DNA of 64,000 nucleotides, from NCBI RefSeq assembly GCF_024211275.1, contig NZ_JAMLDX010000002.1:124001-188000 (forward strand). The letters run 5' to 3'. The position numbers and the translations under genes are program-made. The first letter of the stretch is position 1; every line of letters starts with the position of its first letter. Below, piece by piece: positions 45,016-53,782 of this stretch. Under the pieces are notes generated by a model. It did not search any database. It was not told the origin of the DNA and worked only from the letters and a program-made list of their open reading frames with translations. Source of the DNA: Sphingomonas tagetis (GTDB lineage: Bacteria; Pseudomonadota; Alphaproteobacteria; Sphingomonadales; Sphingomonadaceae).

Positions 45016-46269
45016 TCAGGCGAGTGCTGGCGCGGCCTTCTGGTCGAAGCCCTTTGAACTGTCGATCAACGCGAACAACAGCGCCGCGATCAGCACCATC
45101 GCTGCCACACCCTGCACCGGCACCGCATAGCTGCCAGTCCCGGCGATGATGTAGCCGATGATCACCGTGCAGATGAATCCGCCAAGATTGCCCGCCGTGT
45201 TCATGAACCCGGTCGCGACGCCGCCGTGGCGCCCGCCGATCGACATGCACATCGCCCAGGCGGCGGGCAGCATCAGGTCCATCACCGCGAACGCTGCGCC
45301 CGCCAGCACGACGATCGCCAGCTTGCCGGTCGCCACGCTCATTGCGAAGATCAGCGCTGCCGTGACCGTCAGGCAGATGCTGGTGATCAGCCGATAGGCG
45401 GTTTTGAACCCGATCCGTGCGCCCAGCCGGTCGCACAGCACGCCGCCGATCAGATTGCTGACGATGCCGAGCAGGAACGGGATCGAGCCGTACAGCCCCA
45501 TCTCCGCCACGGTGAATCCCGCACCCTTGACCAGCCAGGTCGGGAACCAGCCGAAGAAGAACCAGCTGCCGAACGCGTAGAAGCAATAGGCAAGGCTGAT
45601 CAGCCACAGCTGCGGCAGGCTGAGCAGCTTCTTCCACGGCGTACCGCTATGCCCGCCGCCCTCGTCGCTGCCGATCTCCGCCACTTCCTCAGGCGTGATG
45701 CCGGGCTGGTCCGCGGGGCGGTCATGATACCAGCGCCACCACAGCACCGCCCAGACCATGCCGATCACGCCCAGGATCGCGAAGACGGCCTGCCAGCCGA
45801 GATAAACGTTCATCGGCACCAGCAGCAGCGGCGCGAGCGCGCCGCCGAGCCGGCTCGCCGACCAGATCACCCCCTGCCCCCGCGCTCGCTCGTGCTTCGG
45901 CAGCCAGCGGTAGAGCACGCCCGACATATTCGGATAGGCGCCCGCCGCGCCGAGCCCGAACAGGAAGCGCGCGGTCGCGAGCTGCCAGAAGTTGCGGCAC
46001 AGCGCGGTGATCGCGGTGAAGAACGACCACCAGATGGTGATGCGCGTCAGCTCCTTGCGGTAGCCATGCTTGTCACCCATCGCGCCGGAAGGAATCTCGA
46101 ACACCGCATAGGCGATGACATAGGCGCTCAGCACCCAGCCCCATTGCTGCGGCGTGATCGCAAGGTCCTTCTGGATCGTCGGCCCGGTGACCGCGATCGC
46201 CATCCGGTCGATGAAGGTGATGACGGAAAGCCCCGCCAAAAAGCCGAGAACGACATGGCGCTTCTTCAT
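45016..46269 (-). CDS. MFS transporter, anion:cation symporter (hexuronate/organic acid) type
   Basis: A 417-residue permease with 12 predicted helices. The start (FLAGLSVITFIDRMAIAVTGP) and GAMGDKHGYRKELTRI loop match the ACS family (ExuT/GarP/RhmT-like). RhmT-type members import L-rhamnonate or other sugar acids. Its ATG overlaps the stop of the racemase-family gene (ATGA) and the GH140 gene follows after 35 bases. Likely imports a sugar or sugar acid made in the periplasm by the GH140/GH42/GH78 enzymes. Confidence 0.87.
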   Translation of the reverse strand: MKKRHVVLGFLAGLSVITFIDRMAIAVTGPTIQKDLAITPQQWGWVLSAYVIAYAVFEIPSGAMGDKHGYRKELTRITIWWSFFTAITALCRNFWQLATARFLFGLGAAGAYPNMSGVLYRWLPKHERARGQGVIWSASRLGGALAPLLLVPMNVYLGWQAVFAILGVIGMVWAVLWWRWYHDRPADQPGITPEEVAEIGSDEGGGHSGTPWKKLLSLPQLWLISLAYCFYAFGSWFFFGWFPTWLVKGAGFTVAEMGLYGSIPFLLGIVSNLIGGVLCDRLGARIGFKTAYRLITSICLTVTAALIFAMSVATGKLAIVVLAGAAFAVMDLMLPAAWAMCMSIGGRHGGVATGFMNTAGNLGGFICTVIIGYIIAGTGSYAVPVQGVAAMVLIAALLFALIDSSKGFDQKAAPALA

Positions 46270-46934
46270 TGCCCCAACCCCTTCAGCACTTCGGCCGCGC
46301 GCAACATGCCGAGTTCGGGGCTGGACAGCACCGGCGCCTTGACCGCGCCCTCGGGCAGCGCCGCGACGACGCGCGCCATCGATGCTTGCGCCAGCACGAT
46401 CGCATCGACATTGGCCATCGCGCCGGTCAGCGCCTCGCCGACGATGCGGTCATGGGTCGCGCCGTCGCCGGCCATCACCGCTTCGAACGCGCCTTCGCAA
46501 AGGTGCGGCGTCAGTTCGATCGCCTTGCCCTGCTCGGCGGCGACGCGGCGGACGAGGTCGGCGGTGGGATCGAGCGTGGTCGAGAGCGTCGCGACCACGC
46601 CGATCCGCGTCGCGCTCGCCACTGCCTGTTCGGCCATCGCGCGGTCGACGCGCAGCACGGGCTGGTCGTACAGTTCCGCCGCCATCTCGACCGCGCGCCC
46701 GATCGACGAGCATGTCACCATCGCCACGTCGCACCCGGCATCGAAGGTCGATCCGACCAGCCGGATCACCTGCCGCATCGTCGCTTTCTGCAGATGTCCG
46801 GCGGCGATCGTGTTCTTGATCGTGCTTTCATCGACGAAGTGGAGGATGCGGACGTCGGGCATCACCCGTGCCGCGATCTCGTTGAACACCGCCGCCAGCA
46901 TCGGCGAATTATGGACCAGTCCCAGCGTCGGCAT
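46266..46934 (-). CDS. Aspartate/glutamate racemase family protein
   Basis: A 222-residue two-domain protein. The family cysteine is in DVAMVTCSSIGRA (near residue 75), and the second site, which usually carries a Cys, reads ELTPHLCEGAFE, with a further DAIVLAQASMARV. It is similar to hydantoin racemase/maleate isomerase-like proteins. It sits between GH78 and the MFS gene within the rhamnose operon. Its substrate is unknown; a cofactor-free racemase or decarboxylase/isomerase of a sugar-derived acid would fit the context. Confidence 0.78.
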   Translation of the reverse strand: MPTLGLVHNSPMLAAVFNEIAARVMPDVRILHFVDESTIKNTIAAGHLQKATMRQVIRLVGSTFDAGCDVAMVTCSSIGRAVEMAAELYDQPVLRVDRAMAEQAVASATRIGVVATLSTTLDPTADLVRRVAAEQGKAIELTPHLCEGAFEAVMAGDGATHDRIVGEALTGAMANVDAIVLAQASMARVVAALPEGAVKAPVLSSPELGMLRAAEVLKGLGQ

Positions 46935-46949
46935 GGCGTTCCCTCTCCG

Positions 46950-49900
46950 TTATCTCATGAATTCGTAGGTGCCCGCGCCGATTTCGAAGCGCAGCACGCC
47001 GCTCTTTTCGCCTGAATCTTCAGGGACGCCCCGCCAGTTTCCTGCGGGCAGCTCGACCTCGGCAATGGCGTTGGCAGGCACGGTCAGCTTGAGCCGGTTT
47101 AGGCCGTTCGCGTCGCCGCCGGTCTCGGTCGCAATGGTGCCGACCAGCGACTCGTAGCTCGCCGATACGCGCCCGACTTGCGGCAGCCACACCGGCCGCA
47201 CCGCGATACGGCGAAAGCCGGGCGCGGCTGGCGCGATCCCGGCGAGGCGGCGCCAGAAGAAGCCGACCACCGCGCCGAACGCATAGTGATTGTAGCTGTT
47301 CATGCTGAGATCGCCGGTGTCGCCGTTCCACCGCTCCCACATCGTCGTCGCGCCCTGCTCGGGCATATAGCCCCAGCTCGGATAGCCGGTCTGGAGCATC
47401 AGCCCCGACACCTCGTCCCACAGCCCGGCATCGGCCAGCACGTCGAGCAGATAGGGCGTGCCGAGGAAGCCCGTCGACAGCTTCATGCCACGCCCGCGGG
47501 TCTCGTCGGCGAGGACCTGCGCGGCGGCGGCGCGGCGGTCGTCGGGAACGAGACCAAAAGCGAGCGAGAGCACCTGGCTCGTCTGGCTGCCATTGCCGCA
47601 AATGCCACTTTCGGACACGAACTCAGCCGCATAGGCCTCACCGATCGCCGCGCGTAACATGCGCCAGCACGCGGCGTCGCGCCCTGTCGCCTCCGCCATC
47701 TCGGCCATCAACTGCGCGCTCCACGCCCAATAAGCGGTCGCGCACAGGACGCGCGGCGTGGTCTCGTCGTCGGGCTTGATGGCATCGACCGAGAGCCAGT
47801 CGCCCAGGTCCAGGCCGCGGTCCTCGCGCCAGATATGGTCGGGATTGGACCGTGCGACAAAGGCCATCCATGCCTCCATCGCGGCCCAGTTCTCATCGAT
47901 CACCGCGGTATCGCCATAGCGCTGCCACAGCTGCCAGGGGAGGATGATCCCGGCCTCGCTCCACCCCGCCGTCACCACATCCGGGAACGACAAGGGCTGC
48001 GGCACGACAATCGGATAAGCACCGTCGTCACGCTGCGCGGCGCGGGCTTCCAGCAGGAAGCGGCGAATGAACGGATCGACCGCCATGTTGAACGCGGCGG
48101 CGTCGAGGAAGACCTGAATGTCGCCCATCCAGCCCATGCGCTCGTCGCGCTGCGGGCAATCTGTGGGCACCGCGAAGAAGTTCGAGCGCTGCGCCCACAA
48201 GGCATTGTTCGCGATCTGCTGGAGCAGCGGCGAATCCGGAAAGGACAGCGCACCGGTTTCAGCGCAGGCACTGTGCACGACCACGCCGACGACATCGTCG
48301 ATCGAGACCGCGGAGAAGGTCCCCTCCACTTCGACGTAGCGAAATCCGTGATAGGTGAAGCGAGGCTCGAACACCTCGTCTTCGCCGGTTCCGGCAAGAA
48401 TGAAAGTGTCGGTCGCGCGGGCAAGGCGGAGGTTGGCCTGATCGACCGTGCCGTCGGGATTGAGCAGCTCGGCGAATTTGAGGCGGATCGTCGTACCGGC
48501 GGGACCACGGGCGCGGAGCCTGACCCAGCCGGAGAAATTCTGGCCGAAATCGAGAACATGGCGGCCCGGTTTGGGCTCGCTGATCGACCGGGGTTCGAGG
48601 ACGCCCATGCGTTCGAGCGCGGGCGAGGTCTGGGCAATCAGTCGCGTGTTCGGGGCGACGCCGAGCGTGACGGCGCTCCATCCGCTGTCGTCGAAGCCGG
48701 GCGCATCCCAGCCGGACTGCACCATCCGCGCGTCGAACGTCTCGCCGTCATAGATCTCCGACTTGAGGATCGGCGAGGTCGCGATCTTCCAGTCGGGACC
48801 GGTGGTCACCCAGTCCTGCGTCCCGTCGGCGTAGTCCACCCGCAGCATCGCGCGAAAACGGCGCGGCGCAGGACCGAAGCCATAGCGCTCGATCCGCCAC
48901 CCAAATGGCGAAGCGTAAAAACCGTCAGCGACCGTCGCGCCCAGGACGTTCCCGCCCTGCGCGATCAGCGCGGTGACGTCGTAGCTCTGGTAGAGGATAT
49001 GACTCCGGGCGACGGTGATCTCCGGCGCGAGGATCGCGTCGGACACCGGCTGCCCGTTGATGCTCGCATCATAGGCGCCGAGCGCGGTGGCGTAGAGCCG
49101 CGCGGCGGCGACGGGCTTGGTCACCTCGAAGCCGGTGCGCAGCAGCATCGCGGGCTCGCTCGGGCGGGGATCGCCCTGCGCCCAGCTGGTGCTCGCGACG
49201 ACCGGCGCCCAGCCGCCCGCATCGAAACCGGTGTCAGTCCAGCCCGAAGGCGGATCGGCGAGCACGCGGAACGCCTTGCCCACGATCCGCTCGACGCTGC
49301 CGTCCGCGCGATGCAGCCGGATCAACGCGGCGAAGGCACCGCCATCGACCGGGAAGAAGCCCGTCGTATCCGCCTCGACCAGCGCGCAGACGCTGTTGCG
49401 CCCGGGCGTCACCTCGCCGTCATAAGCGCCGAGCGTCCCCCAGAAGGGCAGATAGGTGTCCCAGTCGAAATGCCAGTCGAGCGGCGATTTGGCGCCGTTC
49501 ACCCACACACCGCGCAGATGGTCCTTGCCCGCGATCAGCACCTCGGCGCGGACGAGATCGGCCGGCGCGTCGAAATCGAGCCGAAAGGCGTGCGGGCGCG
49601 CGTCGAGCGAGGTCTCGCCCCACACCCAATTCACCCCAGCGGCGCGATCGGCGGCGGCGAACGCGTCCTCGGCCTCGATCCACTCGCCGCGCCAGTCGTC
49701 CGGCGAGAGCAGCCCCGCTTCGAACCATGACGCGCCGGAACGGGCGGTGCCGTCGTCACTGGTGACTTCGACACTCCACCAGACCCGCTGCATCGAAGCG
49801 AGCGCGGGGCCGCCATAGGCGATGTCGAATGTCGCATCGCCGGCAACGGTGCCGCTGTCCCACAGCAAATCGTCTTCGCCGAGCGCGGTTTCGCCGACGG

Positions 49901-50024
49901 CGGCGCGGATGCGACAGGCAAGCTGCTTCGCCGCCCCCTCGATCCGCCACGACAGCCGCGGATGCCGCACCTCGGTGCCGAGCAGGTCAACCGTATATTC
50001 GGCGCGAAGATCAACGACACGCAC
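46950..50024 (-). CDS. GH78 alpha-L-rhamnosidase without signal peptide (cytoplasmic)
   Basis: A 1024-residue GH78 enzyme beginning with GTG at 50024 (MRVVDLRAEYTVDLLG) behind GGAGCTGTAGCC, with no export signal. N-terminal fibronectin/beta domains lead to VLDFGQNFSGWVRLRA and the barrel with QRDERMGWMGDIQVFLDAA and WERWNGDTGDLSMNSYNHY, which contain the two catalytic Glu residues. It should act on imported rhamnosides and release L-rhamnose directly to the oxidative pathway encoded on either side. Two bases after the lactonase stop, 15 bases before the racemase-family gene. Confidence 0.92.
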   Translation of the reverse strand: MRVVDLRAEYTVDLLGTEVRHPRLSWRIEGAAKQLACRIRAAVGETALGEDDLLWDSGTVAGDATFDIAYGGPALASMQRVWWSVEVTSDDGTARSGASWFEAGLLSPDDWRGEWIEAEDAFAAADRAAGVNWVWGETSLDARPHAFRLDFDAPADLVRAEVLIAGKDHLRGVWVNGAKSPLDWHFDWDTYLPFWGTLGAYDGEVTPGRNSVCALVEADTTGFFPVDGGAFAALIRLHRADGSVERIVGKAFRVLADPPSGWTDTGFDAGGWAPVVASTSWAQGDPRPSEPAMLLRTGFEVTKPVAAARLYATALGAYDASINGQPVSDAILAPEITVARSHILYQSYDVTALIAQGGNVLGATVADGFYASPFGWRIERYGFGPAPRRFRAMLRVDYADGTQDWVTTGPDWKIATSPILKSEIYDGETFDARMVQSGWDAPGFDDSGWSAVTLGVAPNTRLIAQTSPALERMGVLEPRSISEPKPGRHVLDFGQNFSGWVRLRARGPAGTTIRLKFAELLNPDGTVDQANLRLARATDTFILAGTGEDEVFEPRFTYHGFRYVEVEGTFSAVSIDDVVGVVVHSACAETGALSFPDSPLLQQIANNALWAQRSNFFAVPTDCPQRDERMGWMGDIQVFLDAAAFNMAVDPFIRRFLLEARAAQRDDGAYPIVVPQPLSFPDVVTAGWSEAGIILPWQLWQRYGDTAVIDENWAAMEAWMAFVARSNPDHIWREDRGLDLGDWLSVDAIKPDDETTPRVLCATAYWAWSAQLMAEMAEATGRDAACWRMLRAAIGEAYAAEFVSESGICGNGSQTSQVLSLAFGLVPDDRRAAAAQVLADETRGRGMKLSTGFLGTPYLLDVLADAGLWDEVSGLMLQTGYPSWGYMPEQGATTMWERWNGDTGDLSMNSYNHYAFGAVVGFFWRRLAGIAPAAPGFRRIAVRPVWLPQVGRVSASYESLVGTIATETGGDANGLNRLKLTVPANAIAEVELPAGNWRGVPEDSGEKSGVLRFEIGAGTYEFMR

Positions 50025-50026
50025 GG

Positions 50027-50938
50027 CTACAGCTCCATCCCCAACCGGTAGATTCGATTGGCATTGCCGCCGAACAGCGCGGCGCGTTCTTCGCCCGAAA
50101 AGTCCGCGGTGATCGCGTCATAGGCGTCGAAATGCTGGTCGAAGCTGCCGAACAATTTGTCGGTCGGGAAGTTGCTCGCGAACATCGAGCGATCGGTGCC
50201 GAACAGGTCGATCGTTTCCAGTACATAGGCCCGCGCCTGCTCCAGCGCCCAGGGCCGCCAGGTAAAGCCCATGCCCGAGATCTTCACCGCGACATTGGGC
50301 AGCCCGGCGAACGCCGCCATGCCGCGGCGCCATGTCTCCCACCCGTCCATATCGCCCGGGATCGCCATGCCGGTGTGGTTGAGAATCACCTGAGTCTCGG
50401 GATGCTTGGCGATCAGCGCCGCGAGATGCGCGAACTGGCCGGGATAAGCTTGCAGGTCGAAGCTCAGGCCAAACTTCTTGAGCAGCCCGAAACCGCGCAT
50501 CCACGCACTCGTCGTCGTCACATCGGCCGGCGAATAGCTGCGCGCGGGATCGGGGTGCCAGTTGATGATGTGGCGGATGCCGCGGACATTGGCATGCTCG
50601 ACATGCGCGGCGAGGAGGTTCTCGACCTGCGGATCATCGAGCGCGGCAAAGGCGACGATGCCGCTCGGCAGGCCCCGCTGATCCGCCATGGCCTGCAGCC
50701 ACTCCGTCTCCTTGAGCGCATCCGCCGGATCCGCCCCCGCATCGATATGCACGATCCCGCGCACATCCCATTTGCCCGCATCGGCGAGATAGGCGTCGAG
50801 CGGATAGTCGACCGCGATCGGCTCGACGCTGCCATTGGGATTGTCGCTGTCGAACGGCCCCGTCAGCCAGGGGTAGCGGATGTGCGCGAGGTCCCACAGG
50901 TGGACGTGCGGATCGACCAGAGGCGGACGGGTTGCCAT
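50027..50938 (-). CDS. Amidohydrolase family protein, probable L-rhamnono-1,4-lactonase
   Basis: A 303-residue TIM-barrel hydrolase of the amidohydrolase_2 group. Metal-binding start VDPHVHLWDL, RHIINWHPDP, VILNHTGMAIPG, VAVKISGMGF and MFASNFPTD (final Asp position) are typical of L-fucono/L-rhamnono-lactonases. Expected step: lactone to L-rhamnonate. It starts at ATG 50938, one base after the SDR stop. It belongs to a set with L-rhamnonate dehydratase, the SDR and the FAH hydrolase, matching steps two to five of the Sphingomonas non-phosphorylated L-rhamnose pathway. Confidence 0.85.
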   Translation of the reverse strand: MATRPPLVDPHVHLWDLAHIRYPWLTGPFDSDNPNGSVEPIAVDYPLDAYLADAGKWDVRGIVHIDAGADPADALKETEWLQAMADQRGLPSGIVAFAALDDPQVENLLAAHVEHANVRGIRHIINWHPDPARSYSPADVTTTSAWMRGFGLLKKFGLSFDLQAYPGQFAHLAALIAKHPETQVILNHTGMAIPGDMDGWETWRRGMAAFAGLPNVAVKISGMGFTWRPWALEQARAYVLETIDLFGTDRSMFASNFPTDKLFGSFDQHFDAYDAITADFSGEERAALFGGNANRIYRLGMEL

Positions 50939-50939
50939 A

Positions 50940-51701
50940 TCAGAAGGTGGTCCGGCCGCCCGACGTGTCGAAGGTCGAGGCGGTGGTGAAGCTGCATTCC
51001 TCGCTCGCCATGAAGCACACCATCGCGGCGCTTTCATGGACTTCGCCAAGGCGGCCCATCGGAATTTTCGAGCGCATATAATCGACCTGGCTCTGCGGCA
51101 GCTGATCGAGGATCGGGCTCTCGAACGTCGCCGGTGTCAGCGTGTTGGCGATGACGCCCTTGCCTGCCAGCTCCTTGCCGAGCGACTTGGTGAGGCCGAT
51201 CACCGCCGCCTTCGACGCGGAGTATGCGCTGGCGTTGGGGTTGCCTTCCTTGCCCGCGACCGAGGCGATGTTGACGATCCGGCCATAGCCCTGTTCCAGC
51301 ATCAGCGGCACGATCGCGCGGTTGCAATAGAACAGGCCGTTGACGTTGATGTCGAACACACGCAGCCAGCTGTCGATCGGGAATTCGTGCACCGGCACGG
51401 TGGCGCCGGTGATGCCCGCCGAGCAGACCAGAATGTCGACCTTGCCGAGCGCGGCGGCACTGGCCTTGGCAGCTGCCTCGACTGCCGCGAGGTCGGACAC
51501 GTCGAGTGCCTGAACATCGCTCGCGCCGACCTCGGCCTTCGCCGCAGCCAGCGTTTCAGGGTTGAGATCCCACAAAGCGACGCTGCCGCCCTCGGCGACG
51601 ATGCGCGCGGCGACCGCCTTGCCGAGGCCCGACGCGCCGCCGGTGATCACGGCGGTGCGGCCCGCGAACCGGCCTGCCCAGGAACTGACGGCGCCGCTCA
51701 C
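50940..51701 (-). CDS. SDR family oxidoreductase, probable L-2-keto-3-deoxyrhamnonate 4-dehydrogenase
   Basis: A 253-residue SDR from a GTG start that overlaps the FAH hydrolase stop. Motifs: TGGASGLGKAVAA, CSAGITGATVPVHEF, NIASVAGKEGNPNASAY and SASKAAVIGLTKSLGKEL; it ends with TSGGRTTF. In the L-rhamnose pathway this step makes 2,4-diketo-3-deoxy-L-rhamnonate, the substrate of the FAH enzyme encoded just upstream, which supports the assignment (LRA5-like). NAD-dependent and cytoplasmic. Confidence 0.83.
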   Translation of the reverse strand: MSGAVSSWAGRFAGRTAVITGGASGLGKAVAARIVAEGGSVALWDLNPETLAAAKAEVGASDVQALDVSDLAAVEAAAKASAAALGKVDILVCSAGITGATVPVHEFPIDSWLRVFDINVNGLFYCNRAIVPLMLEQGYGRIVNIASVAGKEGNPNASAYSASKAAVIGLTKSLGKELAGKGVIANTLTPATFESPILDQLPQSQVDYMRSKIPMGRLGEVHESAAMVCFMASEECSFTTASTFDTSGGRTTF

Positions 51702-52555
51702 TTGGCCGCATCCCATGCGACGAAGTCCTGGCGCTGTTGCCCGAGCTTCTCGATGCCGAGTTCGACCACGTCGCCGGCTTTCAGATACCAGGGCTCGGGC
51801 TTTTGGCCGAGGCCGACGCCCGGCGGGGTGCCGGTGGTGATCACGTCCCCCGGCAGCAGCGTCATGATCTGCGAGCAATAGGCGACGATCTGCGGCACGT
51901 TGAAGATCATCGTCGCGGTCGAGCCATTCTGTACCTTCTTGCCGTTGACGCTGAGCCACATCGACAGGTTGTGGACGTCGCCGACCTCGTCCTTCGTCAC
52001 CAGCCAGGGGCCGATCGGGCCAAAGGTCGGGAACCCCTTGCCCTTGTCCCAGGTCATGCCGCGCTCGGTCTGCCACTCGCGTTCGGACACGTCGTTGATC
52101 ACGCAATAGCCGGCGACATGATCGAGCGCCTGGTCTTCGGTGATGTTGTGCGCGGCGGTGCCGATCACGATACCGAGCTCGACCTCCCAGTCGGTCTTCC
52201 TGCTGCCCTTGGGGATGGTGACCGGGTCGTTCGGCCCCTGGATGCAGCTCACCCATTTGTTGAACACCACCGGCTCCTCGGGGATCGGCAGGTTCGATTC
52301 GGCGGCATGGTCGGCATAGTTGAGGCCGATCGCCACGAACTGCCGCGTGCCGGCGACGCACGGGCCATAGCGCACCTCGCCCTCGACCAGCTTGAGCGTC
52401 GCCGGATCGACCCCGGTGAGGTTGGCGAGCGTCTCGGGCGAGAGCGTCTTGCCGTCGATGTCGGCGACATAGTTGGAGAGGTCGCGGATGCGGCCATCGG
52501 CGTCGATCAGGCCGGGCTTCTCGGCACCCGGGGCGCCATAGCGGCAGAGCTTCAT
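51698..52555 (-). CDS. Fumarylacetoacetate hydrolase family protein, probable 2,4-diketo-3-deoxy-L-rhamnonate hydrolase
   Basis: A 285-residue FAH-fold hydrolase. Features: MKLCRYGAPGAEKPGLID, FVAIGLNYADHAAES, VVFNKWVSCIQGPND, KTDWEVELGIVIG (metal Glu residues), GYCVINDVSEREWQTERG and LLPGDVITTGTPPGVGLG. This close pattern is shared by LRA6, which cleaves the diketo acid to pyruvate and L-lactate, and by the fuconate counterpart. L-lactate can be used by LldD encoded at 59863-61002. It lies 18 bases after the L-rhamnonate dehydratase stop in the same operon. Confidence 0.87.
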   Translation of the reverse strand: MKLCRYGAPGAEKPGLIDADGRIRDLSNYVADIDGKTLSPETLANLTGVDPATLKLVEGEVRYGPCVAGTRQFVAIGLNYADHAAESNLPIPEEPVVFNKWVSCIQGPNDPVTIPKGSRKTDWEVELGIVIGTAAHNITEDQALDHVAGYCVINDVSEREWQTERGMTWDKGKGFPTFGPIGPWLVTKDEVGDVHNLSMWLSVNGKKVQNGSTATMIFNVPQIVAYCSQIMTLLPGDVITTGTPPGVGLGQKPEPWYLKAGDVVELGIEKLGQQRQDFVAWDAAK

Positions 52556-52573
52556 GGGTTCAGTCCTTTGGGT

Positions 52574-53782
52574 TCAATCGTTGGGATAGGGGCGGTGGAG
52601 CGCGATCTCGCGGTTGAGCTCGACCCCGAAGCCGGGCTTGTCGAGCTCGCTCGCGCGGATCTTGCCGTTGACGGGCACCGGCTCGCCGAGCAGCTGGGGC
52701 GCGAACATCGGTACCACTTCGGTGGGTCCCGGGTGCATCATCAGGAACTCGGCGAAGGGCGAGTTGTGGCGCGTGATCACGAAGTGATAGCTGTAGACGC
52801 TGCTGCCGTGCGGGACCATCATCACGCCGCGGCTGTCGGCATAGTTGGCGATCTTGATCAGCTCGGTCACGCCGCCGCACCAGCCGACATCGGGCTGGAT
52901 AATGTCGCAGCAGTCCATGTCCATCAGCATGCGAAAGCCCCAGCGCGTCGCCTCATGCTCGCCAGTGGTGACCAGCAGCCCTTTGGGCGCGTTCTTCTTG
53001 AGCGCGGCATAGCCCCAATAATCGTCGGGGCTGAGCGCCTCCTCGATCCATTTGAGGCCGCATTCATTGTACGCGCGATGCGCGAGGCGGGTGGCGTAAT
53101 CGAGGTCGAGGCTCATCCAGCAATCGAGCATCAGCCAGAAATCGTCGCCGCACCTGGCGCGCATGTCGGCGAGTTGCTCGATATTCTTCTGCAAGCCCTC
53201 CAGCCCCTCGGCCGGGCCGTGATGCAGCGGCAGCTTGCCGCCGATAAACCCCATCTCCTTCGCCAGATCGGGCCGCGCGCCGGTGGCATAGAATTGCAGC
53301 TCGTCGCGCACCGCGCCGCCGAGCATGTGATAGACCGGCTCGCCGCGCAGCTTGCCGAGCAGATCCCAGATCGCCAGATCGACGCCCGAGATGGCGTTCA
53401 CCACCAGGCCCTTGCGGCCATAATATTGCGACGAGAAGTACATCTGGTCCCAGATCTTCTCATACTCCGCCGGGCTGCGGCCGATCAGGAAGCGCGACAA
53501 ATGCTTCTCGACGATGAAACACGCCGGCTCGCCGCCAGTGGTCACCGCAAAGCCGATCGTGCCGTCCTCGGCCTCAAGCTCGACCACCAAAGTGCCGAGC
53601 ACATTGATGCCGAAGCTCTGCCGCGACTGCCGATACTCCGGATAGCGCGACATCGGCGTCGCGATATGATCGTCGATCCAGTGGCCTTCGCCCTGATCGT
53701 GATAGTCCGCACCGCCACCGCGCACCGTGTACGCCCGGACATGCTTGATCTTGGGAAGACCCGTGAAGGATTCCTTGGTCAT
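52574..53782 (-). CDS. rhmD: L-rhamnonate dehydratase
   Basis: A 402-residue enolase-superfamily dehydratase. The N-terminus ([40 protein letters not shown]) and [20 protein letters not shown] are diagnostic of RhmD. Also seen are [63 protein letters not shown] and [12 protein letters not shown] with the active-site His. The reaction is L-rhamnonate to 2-keto-3-deoxy-L-rhamnonate, Mg2+-dependent. The ATG at 53782 overlaps the GH140 stop (ATGA), so apiosidase and rhamnose catabolism are translationally coupled. Confidence 0.94.
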   Translation of the reverse strand: MTKESFTGLPKIKHVRAYTVRGGGADYHDQGEGHWIDDHIATPMSRYPEYRQSRQSFGINVLGTLVVELEAEDGTIGFAVTTGGEPACFIVEKHLSRFLIGRSPAEYEKIWDQMYFSSQYYGRKGLVVNAISGVDLAIWDLLGKLRGEPVYHMLGGAVRDELQFYATGARPDLAKEMGFIGGKLPLHHGPAEGLEGLQKNIEQLADMRARCGDDFWLMLDCWMSLDLDYATRLAHRAYNECGLKWIEEALSPDDYWGYAALKKNAPKGLLVTTGEHEATRWGFRMLMDMDCCDIIQPDVGWCGGVTELIKIANYADSRGVMMVPHGSSVYSYHFVITRHNSPFAEFLMMHPGPTEVVPMFAPQLLGEPVPVNGKIRASELDKPGFGVELNREIALHRPYPND

